Part shown: positions 1-8,979 of the stretch, one piece after another
Position numbering within the stretch: position 1 is the stretch's first letter
How the letters are laid out: each line of letters opens with the position of its first letter
NCBI GenBank assembly: GCA_020624805.1
Contig: JAHKVW010000116.1
Span: 1-34,722 of the forward strand
DNA: 34,722 bases
Direction: 5' to 3'
From: a bacterium
GTDB lineage: Bacteria; Bacillota; Clostridia; Oscillospirales; Acutalibacteraceae
Program-made: the position numbers and the translations under genes
The notes under the pieces: generated by a model
What the model was told of the DNA's origin: nothing
Databases searched by the model: none
Seen by the model: only the letters and a program-made list of their open reading frames with translations

Positions 1-1
1 G

Positions 2-871
2 AAAGCCGGGCTGCCTTTGCTATCCGCAGAGCCTTTAACTATGGATGAACTGAACCGTTTTATTGTTGCTAAGAGGAACATTATATTCGATTTGGATGCA
101 ACCGCAAGTCGTGAAGCCCTCGGAAAAATCGGTATTCCCGATGACCGTATCGTTGAGATATCGGGCTTGTGCGTAACTGTCTATATGAAACCTTCAGAAA
201 TAACCACCGCTTCTGAGGTTAAGGAGGTAAGTACACTGTTATTTGATGTTGTTGACGATTCATTATATGAGCCTGTTTCTGAGTCGAGTAATCAACTTTC
301 TGATTTGTACCTCAATCAATTTGAAGAGTTATGTGACAAAGCTGGTGTGTGCTGTGAGTATTATCAAGAATTGTACTATCATTATGATAGTAATGGAAAT
401 ATGGATTGGGTGTTAGTAGAAGGATCATCTGATATTGATTATCCCGGGGGATATTATTGCTCGATCGGTAATAGGGTTTTCGTTCGAGATAGTTATGGAT
501 GTCCTTTTAACGCAAACTATGGGATATTTGATGTGAACTCAAACAGCTTTGTTGATATCTCATTTTTGAAGAACCAAGGGTATGATGATTTTGTTACCGT
601 ATTTGATCAATACGGCGGAGGCAGACTATTGGGCGATCTTGACAAAGATAATGAGATTTCCGTTGTGGATGCAACGATTCTGCAACGCTGTGATGCTCGG
701 TTAATGGATTATTCAAAAGATGATTTGATTGATATGTATCAACAAATTGATCCGATGTTTTCTCCGTTGACCTATTACTCCGACTTCAACCGCGACGGTG
801 TGCGTGATATTCTTGACGTGACTTATATCCAACGTTATCTTGTCGGGATGACATCTCCTCTTTCTAAGTAA
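2..871 (+). CDS. Dockerin type I domain protein, 5' truncated by window edge
   Basis: Frame is open to base 2 (KAGLPLLSAEPLTM...; the ORF-track start at 17 is TTG). C-terminus has two Ca-binding dockerin repeats: GDLDKDNEISVVDATILQRCD and SDFNRDGVRDILDVTYIQRYLVG. Confidence 0.85.
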   Translation, partial: KAGLPLLSAEPLTMDELNRFIVAKRNIIFDLDATASREALGKIGIPDDRIVEISGLCVTVYMKPSEITTASEVKEVSTLLFDVVDDSLYEPVSESSNQLSDLYLNQFEELCDKAGVCCEYYQELYYHYDSNGNMDWVLVEGSSDIDYPGGYYCSIGNRVFVRDSYGCPFNANYGIFDVNSNSFVDISFLKNQGYDDFVTVFDQYGGGRLLGDLDKDNEISVVDATILQRCDARLMDYSKDDLIDMYQQIDPMFSPLTYYSDFNRDGVRDILDVTYIQRYLVGMTSPLSK

Positions 872-1091
872 TAGTTTTTCGGAGACTGAACTTTAGAACG
901 CAAAAATAATCAGTCTGCAATTATCTGTACCAATAATACATAATTATAATTAATGTAAACATTTGGGTCAGCAGCATAACGCTGTCATTCATTTGTGACT
1001 CGTTCGAGAAAAATGAAGCATGCGTCAATTATACCATCGCTGCATTAACACAGAACGATAGATCAACTATCATATAAAAAGGAGGCTCATC

Positions 1092-2873
1092 ATGAAGAAA
1101 ACCCTATCGATTTTACTTACAGTTATTATGTTGTTATCGTGTGTTTCATATACAGTTACAGCTGCGAATACCTCAGATGACATTACGACTACATCACTTA
1201 CCGCTGATGACACCATAAGTCAGTTAACTCTTTTTGGCTATCAATTTAATGACGACGGGTTCGCATATCAGCAGAGAGAAAACGGCACGATTGAGATCGG
1301 CGGCTATATCGGAACGGAAGAAAATCTTGTATTTCCCGATACAATAAATGATATCCCCGTAACGATGGTCAGGTTGATGTATTCGTCCGATGAGCTGAAA
1401 AGCCGTGTGAAAGCCATTACCATTCCCGAGAGCGTCACGAATATGGAATTCTTGAATACCTATAAATTCGACAATCTGGAAACCGTTTATTTCAATGCGA
1501 TCAACTGTTATGAAACTGCGGTCAATTGCTCTAAGGCTTTTGCCAATCATCCAAAGATCGACACGATATATATCGGCGATAAGGTGGAGATCATCCCGCA
1601 GGGATTATGCCAGGAGACCTGTATTACTCATATCGAACTGCCTGACAGCCTGAGGGAAATCAAACCGAATGCTTTTATGCATTGTAATTATCTCGAACAG
1701 ATTGTTATTCCCGATCATGTTACCGTGCTTGGTGAGAAAGCGTTTTACGGATGTGACAGATTGAAAAATGCCGTAATAGGAGACGGCGTGACCGATATCG
1801 GCTTGAAAACCTTCTATTATTCAAATCAACTGGAATCCGTTTCTTTTGGAGCCGGCGTCGAAAACATCGGCGAGAGCGCGTTTGAATTGTGTAGCGTCTT
1901 AAAGATGATTGATACCAAAAACATCAAAACGATCGGACAGTATGCATTCAAAAAATGCTCAGCGTTGGAGCATGCAGAACTGCGTGAAGGGCTGACAGAA
2001 ATCGGAGAGTCTGCTTTTGTGGACTGTACTGAAATGACAGAAGCAACATTGCCTGATACATTAACCGATTTGGGCAGTTATGCATTTTTGAACTGCTATA
2101 AGCTGACATCTGTCGTAATTCCGGACGGCGTAACAACAGTGCCTTCTATGTGCTTTGCCTATTGTAAATCTGCTGCCGAGGTGATCGTTCCAGAAACGGT
2201 CAGCTATATCGGGAAATGGGCGTTTCTTGATACGGCTTGGTATAATACTCAGCCGGACGGTGAGATCTATATCAACGATATCCTTTACACGTATAAAGGA
2301 GAAATGCCAGAAAGTTACGTGTGTGAAGTCAAAAAAGGAACCGAGAGTATCTCTCCGAGCGCTTTTGAAAGCCAGAGTAATCTGGTCGGTGTTTCGATCC
2401 CTGAGGGCGTGCAAAGCGTAGGACAATTCGCTTTTGTATATTGCCCTGAACTGAGAAGTGTTTCCTTGCCTAGTTCATTATTTAAAATAGGTATCGGTGC
2501 ATTCGGTTATGTTGCCAACCCCAAAAATCCAAGCAAATATGTCAAGGTGGACGGTTTTACTGTTTACGGTTATATAGATTCAGGTGCGCAAAAGTATGCT
2601 GAAAGCGGCAAATTTGCTTTTGTTCCTATTTCTGAAACAGGTGATCCATTATGCTTGGGTGATGTAGACGAAGACGGAGATACATCCATAGTAGACGCGA
2701 CGTGGATTCAGCGAGCTAACGTTCAGATGCAAATCCCTATAGCAGAGATAGTTATGCTTACTTGCGGTGATGTAGACGGCGACGGAGAAGCAACTGTTAT
2801 CGACGCTACATTGGTACAGCGTTATGACTCATATTTAGCAACACCTTATCCGATTGGCAAGCCTTTGACTTAA
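1092..2873 (+). CDS. Secreted BspA-like leucine-rich repeat (LRR_5) protein with C-terminal dockerin
   Basis: Signal peptide MKKTLSILLTVIMLLSCVSYTVTA; repeated 'IGxxAFxxCxxLxxVxIPxxVTxIG' units; C-terminal GDVDEDGDTSIVDATWIQR and GDVDGDGEATVIDATLVQRY. RBS aaaaaggagg upstream. Confidence 0.93.
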   Translation: MKKTLSILLTVIMLLSCVSYTVTAANTSDDITTTSLTADDTISQLTLFGYQFNDDGFAYQQRENGTIEIGGYIGTEENLVFPDTINDIPVTMVRLMYSSDELKSRVKAITIPESVTNMEFLNTYKFDNLETVYFNAINCYETAVNCSKAFANHPKIDTIYIGDKVEIIPQGLCQETCITHIELPDSLREIKPNAFMHCNYLEQIVIPDHVTVLGEKAFYGCDRLKNAVIGDGVTDIGLKTFYYSNQLESVSFGAGVENIGESAFELCSVLKMIDTKNIKTIGQYAFKKCSALEHAELREGLTEIGESAFVDCTEMTEATLPDTLTDLGSYAFLNCYKLTSVVIPDGVTTVPSMCFAYCKSAAEVIVPETVSYIGKWAFLDTAWYNTQPDGEIYINDILYTYKGEMPESYVCEVKKGTESISPSAFESQSNLVGVSIPEGVQSVGQFAFVYCPELRSVSLPSSLFKIGIGAFGYVANPKNPSKYVKVDGFTVYGYIDSGAQKYAESGKFAFVPISETGDPLCLGDVDEDGDTSIVDATWIQRANVQMQIPIAEIVMLTCGDVDGDGEATVIDATLVQRYDSYLATPYPIGKPLT

Positions 2874-2879
2874 TCAAAC

Positions 2880-2913
2880 GACTCCATCACTTTTCAGCGG
2901 TGGAGTCACTTTT
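2880..2913 (+). terminator. Intrinsic terminator after LRR-dockerin gene
   Basis: gactccatcac-ttttca-gcggtggagtc stem followed by acttttat. Confidence 0.7.
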
Positions 2914-2978
2914 ATAAATGAATGCTGTTTAAGTTTACTTTAGCTATGGCGCTTTTTTAGTACATATTTGCTTTCCTG

Positions 2979-3006
2979 TTGACTATCTCCCAAAATCGGT
3001 TATAAT
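2979..3006 (+). promoter_or_regulatory. Sigma-A-like promoter of MNT-HEPN operon
   Basis: TTGACT (2979-2984), 16-nt spacer, TATAAT (3001-3006), then aaaggagg RBS before ATG 3038. Confidence 0.7.
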
Positions 3007-3037
3007 AGAATCAAAGATTATAAAGGAGGTAGCTGCT

Positions 3038-3376
3038 ATGTGTACACAGAATGAAGCCGTAGTCATACTGCGTGAAGTTTACGAAGGCTGTCAAAAGATA
3101 TTCGGCGACATCAAAGAAGCCTATCTCTACGGATCGTATGCAAGAGGCGACTATCACGAGGAATCCGACGTCGATATCCTTTTGACGGTTGATCAGCCTC
3201 AGTCGACTATCTCCAAGCGCCGCATGGATATTGCTCGCTTGTCAAGCGAGCTGAGTCTGAAGCACGACATTACCGTGTCGATCAGCGTAAAGCCCGCTGA
3301 ACAGTTTGAACGCTTCAACACCGTGTTGCCGTTTTATCAGAACGTCGTCAGAGAGGGGATCAAGTATGCAAGCTGA
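3038..3376 (+). CDS. Minimal nucleotidyltransferase (MNT) domain protein, putative antitoxin
   Basis: GSYARGDYHEESDVDIL matches the GSx10DxD NTase signature; 112 aa; coupled to HEPN gene. Confidence 0.9.
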   Translation: MCTQNEAVVILREVYEGCQKIFGDIKEAYLYGSYARGDYHEESDVDILLTVDQPQSTISKRRMDIARLSSELSLKHDITVSISVKPAEQFERFNTVLPFYQNVVREGIKYAS

Positions 3377-3779
3377 GGAATGGAAATCGATCTCAAAAAT
3401 CAGACTGGAACGCGCGTTGGAGTTCTATGAGGACGCAGTCGCGCTGTATAACCAGGAAAGATACAGAAGCGCTGCCAGTAGATTGTATTTTGCCGTGTTC
3501 CACGCTATGCGCGCGGTACTGGCGCTGGACGGAATCGACCGCAAACACCACAGCGGTATCATCTCGGAGTTCCGCAGACTGTATGTGAAAACCGGTATCT
3601 TTGACAGAGAAGCCTCCGGCATCATCGCGTCGGTATCGCTCATGCGCCACGACAGTGACTATGACGACTACATCCCGATCGAAAAAGAAGATCTGGAAGA
3701 AATGCTCCCCCAAGCTGAGAAGCTGATACAATCTGTCAAGGAATATCTCGAGCCGATACTTGCCGAAAAGAAAGATTAG
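3366..3779 (+). CDS. HEPN domain protein, putative toxin of MNT-HEPN pair
   Basis: ORF track starts at 3306 but ATG 3366 (MQAEEWKSISKIRLERALEFYEDAVALYNQERYRSAASRLYFAVFHAMRAVLALDG) overlaps the MNT stop by 11 nt; HEPN-like helices and RHDSDYDDY segment. Confidence 0.87.
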   Translation: MQAEEWKSISKIRLERALEFYEDAVALYNQERYRSAASRLYFAVFHAMRAVLALDGIDRKHHSGIISEFRRLYVKTGIFDREASGIIASVSLMRHDSDYDDYIPIEKEDLEEMLPQAEKLIQSVKEYLEPILAEKKD

Positions 3780-3793
3780 AATAATAGATGTAT

Positions 3794-3832
3794 AAACGCC
3801 GCAGAAACGATTATGTTCCTGCGGCGTTTTTA
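3794..3832. terminator. Bidirectional terminator between HEPN gene and the convergent element gene
   Basis: aaacgccgcag (3794-3804) / ctgcggcgttt (3819-3829), perfect 11-bp stem with T tract. Confidence 0.75.
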
Positions 3833-4678
3833 GTTCGTCAGAACAACCTTAAACCTGCAAATCCCGTGACTGTTTTCTTTCACAATGAGTGCGTTTGGAA
3901 TCTTAGCCAGCCACTTTTTACTGAGATTGTTGTTGCCGTAATAGGCGTCAAAGTTAGCGACAGGCAGGACAACCCAATCGGTGTCATCGGATTTATTGGC
4001 GAGGTAATAGCGGATCAGCTCGGCAACAACCTCTTTTGGTACGCCTTTGGTATCTGTTGCTTCAATCTGTTTACTTACTGTTTCGGACAGCGGATAATCT
4101 TCCATTCTGAGAACTCCTGCTTCCAACGCATCGGCGATGATGTCGTCAAACCGCAGCGTCCACGCGCCTTTTGTGTTCAGCGCAAATATCGGCACTTGCA
4201 GCTGACGCACTTTTTTCTTCCATTGTGCCGTGAATCCAGTCGGAAAATCAGCGCACTTTTTATACGCGGATTTGCTGACCTTATCGGGATTCGCTTTTAC
4301 AAACCGAATCACACTTTTAATATGACGGTAATACCATCCATTACCGTTTGCATCGACCAGCTCCGGGTAGTCGGCGGACAATTCACGAAAGTCCACCGGC
4401 GGCTCGGAGCTTTTCTTTTTGTCCGGAACACTGCACCATGCACACAGTGCTTTACGGGCAACGTCGATCCGGTCATATGGATTTCCGGCAAGGGCAGCAC
4501 CGTCTTTGTCGTGGAACAGATAACCCCTTGCGATTATTGTCAGGATACGACCGAAGCCGGAGAAATCGGTTATCATGTCGAAGGTAAAGCGACCGAGATA
4601 GGTAGTGTCGGTTTTGCGGACTGCGGTATAAGTCGGCTGATCGGTATACGCTTTGAATTCTGCCCATTCATTTGTCAT
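3830..4678 (-). CDS. Uncharacterised ~282-aa protein translationally coupled to the RNAP-like gene
   Basis: ORF track start 4696 is TTG; ATG at 4678 (MTNEWAEFKAYTDQPTYTAVRKTD...) has a GGGAG RBS and overlaps the upstream stop as ATGA. No family recognised. Confidence 0.8.
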   Translation of the reverse strand: MTNEWAEFKAYTDQPTYTAVRKTDTTYLGRFTFDMITDFSGFGRILTIIARGYLFHDKDGAALAGNPYDRIDVARKALCAWCSVPDKKKSSEPPVDFRELSADYPELVDANGNGWYYRHIKSVIRFVKANPDKVSKSAYKKCADFPTGFTAQWKKKVRQLQVPIFALNTKGAWTLRFDDIIADALEAGVLRMEDYPLSETVSKQIEATDTKGVPKEVVAELIRYYLANKSDDTDWVVLPVANFDAYYGNNNLSKKWLAKIPNALIVKENSHGICRFKVVLTN

Positions 4679-7671
4679 CGCTTTATCTCCCTGCAATTCT
4701 CTAACACTGTCATCGGCATAACTTCCAATGCGAACTGCCGCTCACCGAGAGCAACCGCGCATTTCAGCACTTCGTTTAAATCTAAATTTTCTGCGCCTTT
4801 AATATGAGAGGTCATCAAGTTTATACAGTTGCTGACAACCGTTTTACGATAATCACCCGTTTGATTTGTATTACTGAGCAGGGCGTTCAAATCTTTATCG
4901 TCGTCCTGACGCTTGATGTGATCGGCGATTTCCTTCGCACGATACATGTCGTCGAGGTCACAGATGATGTCGCCGAGGATTCTGTAACCACCGTGACGGA
5001 AATCACAGAACAGCTCACGGTAGTCATAATCAATCATTCCCGAGATAATCTCATAGGTAGCAACAAGTCTGTCTGACGGCGGCGTAAGATGCCAGTTTGT
5101 TTCGGATAGCTTCAATCGTGCCTGCCTGATTCCGTAAGGTGTAATATGATCAAAAGCACTGTATAACTCGTCGACGGAGTAAAGGTTTTCCTGCCCTCTT
5201 GCAAACAGGATTCTTTCAATATCAGTTTGGCGCTTTCTCTCTTTCGGAATGTGACGAATAAAGCGATTACGATTCATCGCTTCATGATATGCCGCAATAA
5301 TGGCTTTTGTCCGTTCGAGAGTATGTTGATCTAATTCATTTTGCCAGTTCGGAGATTGAGCAAAAGTGAATAGCTCCTCGTCTGTTGCCGGATGCGCTTT
5401 GTGCTTTAGCGTTTCTTTATCCAGCATATAGGCGTAATACGGCAGCTTTTCAAGATTGGAGCTGACAGAATCCCAGTCGGTTTTGTCGATGAATTCCTTG
5501 ACACGCTTTGCGGTTGTCGGCTGATACCATTTCCGCTGTGCGCTGTCGCCGACGATTGACTTGTATTGCAGAAACAGACTTTTCTTCGCCTTTCGCACTT
5601 CAAGGTATTCGGATAAATCGGGCTTTATACCGCTCTTTGCGGAATCGATCTCCAAGCCTGTCAGTATCGCCAGTATTTCTACATCCTGACAGGCTGTTTG
5701 TCGTTCTGTATTATCGTTGTTTTCATCATAAGCGACAATACCCCTGCGCAGCGCCGCATTACTGATCTGACCGACGCGCGATGAAAAGGTGCTTTTGACT
5801 GTTTCCAACCTTTTATGCCAATCGTTCGCATCGGCAATGATCGGATCTGCCGACGGAATTTTCAGCACAGGTAACGACGCCGTGTTTTCATAGCCTTTAC
5901 GGACACAGTTATTGACCAACGGATCGGCAATCGTCTTGACCATATCGCCGTCATAGTCCGCGCCGCCGAGACGGTCGGGGATCAAGGAACGTGAATCTAC
6001 CATCACGACATAACGCAGATGAGAAAGATACTTCTTTCGTAACTTACCGACCTTTGATAACGGGCAAACAAGCGCTTCTTCATTTCTTGCAATATGAGGA
6101 CTGCGCAGGAGCGTATAATTCTTCTGCTTTGTATATGTCGGTTTCGGTGCGTACACCATATTGTCTGATAAACACTCCTCCTCCAACTTTTTGTAAGCCT
6201 TACTCTCACCCTCGGCACACCTTACGATGTACGCCAATAACCGCATCAAATCATCGGACAAATAACGGTTATCTCCTGCAACCAATAACTGTCCGACAGC
6301 GTACTTTTGTCTAATGCTCTCCGCTTTGTCGGAGAGCTCTTTTGCGTATATCGCTTCTTCCATAAACAGCGGATTATGTTCGATTATCTCCGCGCGCTGT
6401 TTACGCTTATCTGTGATTTCGACATCTTCATCGTCAAGAATGTCGGTAAAGTGCTTCTGCCTATCGCCAAGCTCGCCGATGTAATCATAATACGCCGCTT
6501 CGGTCGTTTTTGTCAGCCAGTGGCGCGGATCGGCATTCGGGGATTTATCCCAGCCAAGTGGCAAGTCCAAAGGTCTGAATTCTTCTTCCGTCAAGGCAAG
6601 CGTGTTCAGAAACTGATAATTCAGCTCTGTTGTTTCCTGCGGCTCTGTTTTATCCATACCGGAGATATACAAAGCGTAGTTGTATTTCCTGCATCGTTCC
6701 AAATACTCTGCCCATGTCAGTCCGTTTTCCGTCATCCATCCAAAGCCCTTGCACATACTTTTGGTGAGAATCATATCTACATCGGCAACGGCATGAGCAT
6801 TACCCCAAATATCTATCATCTTTGTTACACGTAGCTCGGAAAACAGCTTTTTGAAATCGACCTCGTGAACAACGCCCTTGATATACGGCAGGCGGATTTG
6901 AAAAGAATGGTGCTGTCCCGACTCAGTCAGCATATACGAAAGCTCTTTTGAAATGATACCCTCGCCGTCAAACTCCAATACCTCAACATCTGCTTTGGTT
7001 TCCACACGGCTGTATTTCCGAACCGGGTTATCTGTGCCGTCATCCTCGACGGTAATGATATCCGCGTCCTTTACGATGCTTTTCGGATTGTCTATCACGA
7101 CGATCCTTTTTTCTTGCAGTAAATTCTGTATTACTACCCGACGACCGCCTGTGAACATCAATCCGTTATATGCATACAGCTTAGATAACTGACAATCCCC
7201 GATCTTCATCTCGAGCATCATCCGCTCCCGGAGAGGATCATACACATCCTCACGGACAAACGACAGTACATTATGGCGGCTCATACTGGCTGAGCGTTCA
7301 AAAGCAATATATTGACGTGCGGGATATCTTTCATCCAAAACGATCTCAATTCCCTCGGGACGAAACAGATATTCTGCTTTCCTCTGTAACTCAGCGATCC
7401 TGCCTACAGGTTTTCTGTCGAAGATCCCCGAGAAATCAATATAGACAAACACATCGGATAAGCGATCACATGGTGATGATGGTTCTTCCGAACCGCACAG
7501 AACCGTCATCGCCTGATAGAACATCATGCAGTCGTCCTGCTCGGACAGCTCGACAAGGTACTCCTTTGACGGATCGGTTGCATCGAAATGAAACCTCCAC
7601 CCATCGTCTTGTTTTACGGCAGAGGATAAGAGGCTCAAAGCTGAGATTTGCGGGATCAAATACTTTTTCAT
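4675..7671 (-). CDS. Single-polypeptide two-barrel RNA polymerase-like protein (QDE-1/RdRP/YonO-like)
   Basis: ATG 7671 (MKKYLIPQISAL, RBS GGAG); TTG at 7683 is the track start. Motifs: LIPDRLGGADYDGDMVKTIADP (DxDGD catalytic motif), VKSTFSSRVGQISNAALRRG (compare RdRP 'LGxISNAxLxxAD'), LTGLEIDSAKSGIKPDLSEYLE (compare RdRP 'AVDxxKTG'), KLYAYNGLMFTGGRRV and ILTKSMCKGFGWM in the N-terminal half. Confidence 0.8.
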   Translation of the reverse strand: MKKYLIPQISALSLLSSAVKQDDGWRFHFDATDPSKEYLVELSEQDDCMMFYQAMTVLCGSEEPSSPCDRLSDVFVYIDFSGIFDRKPVGRIAELQRKAEYLFRPEGIEIVLDERYPARQYIAFERSASMSRHNVLSFVREDVYDPLRERMMLEMKIGDCQLSKLYAYNGLMFTGGRRVVIQNLLQEKRIVVIDNPKSIVKDADIITVEDDGTDNPVRKYSRVETKADVEVLEFDGEGIISKELSYMLTESGQHHSFQIRLPYIKGVVHEVDFKKLFSELRVTKMIDIWGNAHAVADVDMILTKSMCKGFGWMTENGLTWAEYLERCRKYNYALYISGMDKTEPQETTELNYQFLNTLALTEEEFRPLDLPLGWDKSPNADPRHWLTKTTEAAYYDYIGELGDRQKHFTDILDDEDVEITDKRKQRAEIIEHNPLFMEEAIYAKELSDKAESIRQKYAVGQLLVAGDNRYLSDDLMRLLAYIVRCAEGESKAYKKLEEECLSDNMVYAPKPTYTKQKNYTLLRSPHIARNEEALVCPLSKVGKLRKKYLSHLRYVVMVDSRSLIPDRLGGADYDGDMVKTIADPLVNNCVRKGYENTASLPVLKIPSADPIIADANDWHKRLETVKSTFSSRVGQISNAALRRGIVAYDENNDNTERQTACQDVEILAILTGLEIDSAKSGIKPDLSEYLEVRKAKKSLFLQYKSIVGDSAQRKWYQPTTAKRVKEFIDKTDWDSVSSNLEKLPYYAYMLDKETLKHKAHPATDEELFTFAQSPNWQNELDQHTLERTKAIIAAYHEAMNRNRFIRHIPKERKRQTDIERILFARGQENLYSVDELYSAFDHITPYGIRQARLKLSETNWHLTPPSDRLVATYEIISGMIDYDYRELFCDFRHGGYRILGDIICDLDDMYRAKEIADHIKRQDDDKDLNALLSNTNQTGDYRKTVVSNCINLMTSHIKGAENLDLNEVLKCAVALGERQFALEVMPMTVLENCREIKR

Positions 7672-7697
7672 AGCATACTCCAAAATGATATAGCAAC

Positions 7698-7726
7698 ATT
7701 ATAGCACATCTGTTCTATATTTTCAA
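7698..7726 (-). promoter_or_regulatory. Promoter of RNAP-like operon
   Basis: On minus strand TTGAAA, 17-nt spacer, TATAAT, ~27 nt upstream of ATG 7671. Confidence 0.65.
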
Positions 7727-7803
7727 GTATCTGTTATTTGATAACTGTCCCCACTTTTTTACGGGACCGCGATCAAATATCACTTGAAAGGAGGCGATGC
7801 CTT

Positions 7804-8031
7804 ATGATTGTTCCCATTAAACCTGAGCAGATTGGACAGGTAAACGCCCTTGTGTGTTCTGCCTGTGCCAATTGCCAAGACGGGTGCTGTCTGCTGCTGG
7901 ATGACGGCGACAGCCACCCTTGCGTACAGCTGTTGTCGGTATCGGGAATCTGCTGTCGGTATTTCCTGACGTCAGTTCTGCCCACCGATGATAAGCTGTA
8001 CCAATCTATCATCCGAAAAAATCAAATTTAG
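7804..8031 (+). CDS. Cysteine-rich VLP-domain small protein
   Basis: MIVPIKPEQIGQVNALVCSACANCQDGCCLLLDDGDSHPCVQLLSVSGICCRYFLTSVLPTDD; C-rich with terminal CxYFxxxVLP as in Cys_rich_VLP proteins of Firmicute elements; RBS gaaaggagg. Confidence 0.75.
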   Translation: MIVPIKPEQIGQVNALVCSACANCQDGCCLLLDDGDSHPCVQLLSVSGICCRYFLTSVLPTDDKLYQSIIRKNQI

Positions 8032-8046
8032 AAAGGATAATCTATC

Positions 8047-8979
8047 ATGAAAACATTTAACAACAAACTTATCATTGGTATTGACCATGGATATGGCAAT
8101 ATCAAAACCGCAAACCATTGCTTCAAGACCGGCATTACATCCTATGACACTGAGCCGCTGTTTACAAAGGATATGCTCATCTACAACGGCAAGTATTATC
8201 TGATCGGCGAAGGTCACAAGGAATTCCTGCGGGATAAGGTACAGGATAACGATTATTACTGCCTTACCCTTGTCGCTATTGCTATGGAATTGAGCGATGC
8301 CAATATCTATGAAGCCGACATCATCATCGCCGCAGGACTTCCGTTAGCTTGGACGAGCGGTCAGAAAGAAGCGTTTGCGAAGTATCTGTCGCAGAATGAA
8401 GATGTCGCATTTACTTTTCGGGATGTAGATTACAATATCCATATCTCCGATGTGAAAATCTTCCCACAGGGATATTCCGCAATCCTTCCGTACACGCCCC
8501 GAATGAAGGGGCTGAGCGTGATGGCGGATATCGGCAACGGTACCATGAATATGATGTTTTTGGAGAACGGCAGACCGAAAGCGGAAAGCAAGATGTATAC
8601 CGAGAAGTTTGGCGTATATCAATGCACGCTTGCCGTCCGCGCAGCTTTCTCCAAGCTGACGCAGCGTGAGATCGATGACTTCATCATCGACACGGTGCTC
8701 AGAGAGGGCACGGCTGATATCTCTAAATCAGATCTGCAAATCATCACAGCCACCGCGCAGGAATATGTGGAGGGCATCTTCCGCCGACTGCGTGAGCATG
8801 GGTACGACGCCGAAACGATGCGCCTGTATATCTGCGGAGGCGGCGGTTGCCTGGTCAAGCATTTCTATTCCGGGAGCCTTGAGCGCGTCAGCTTCATCGA
8901 CGACATCTGCGCTGCGGCAAAAGGATATGAAGCACTTGCGGAAATCATGCTGAAAGCGGATGAGAGTCGTGCGAAATGA
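8047..8979 (+). CDS. ParM/StbA-like actin-family plasmid segregation ATPase
   Basis: IIGIDHGYGNIKTANHCF (phosphate 1), MADIGNGTMNMMFLENGRP (phosphate 2), LYICGGGGCLVKHF (adenosine motif). Confidence 0.85.
   Translation: MKTFNNKLIIGIDHGYGNIKTANHCFKTGITSYDTEPLFTKDMLIYNGKYYLIGEGHKEFLRDKVQDNDYYCLTLVAIAMELSDANIYEADIIIAAGLPLAWTSGQKEAFAKYLSQNEDVAFTFRDVDYNIHISDVKIFPQGYSAILPYTPRMKGLSVMADIGNGTMNMMFLENGRPKAESKMYTEKFGVYQCTLAVRAAFSKLTQREIDDFIIDTVLREGTADISKSDLQIITATAQEYVEGIFRRLREHGYDAETMRLYICGGGGCLVKHFYSGSLERVSFIDDICAAAKGYEALAEIMLKADESRAK

Noticed and set aside
3788-4807. 339-aa plus-strand ORF
   Set aside because: Antisense to the 282-aa partner and RNAP-like genes; no domain pattern, no RBS; a mirror ORF of real minus-strand coding.
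4675-7671. Reading the large protein as a fragment of the host RNAP beta' subunit
   Set aside because: It has ADYDGD in the RdRP/YonO-like context (GGADYDGDMV, LEIDSAKSG) rather than beta' NADFDGDQMAVH, and is a complete stand-alone ORF with its own promoter and coupled partner.
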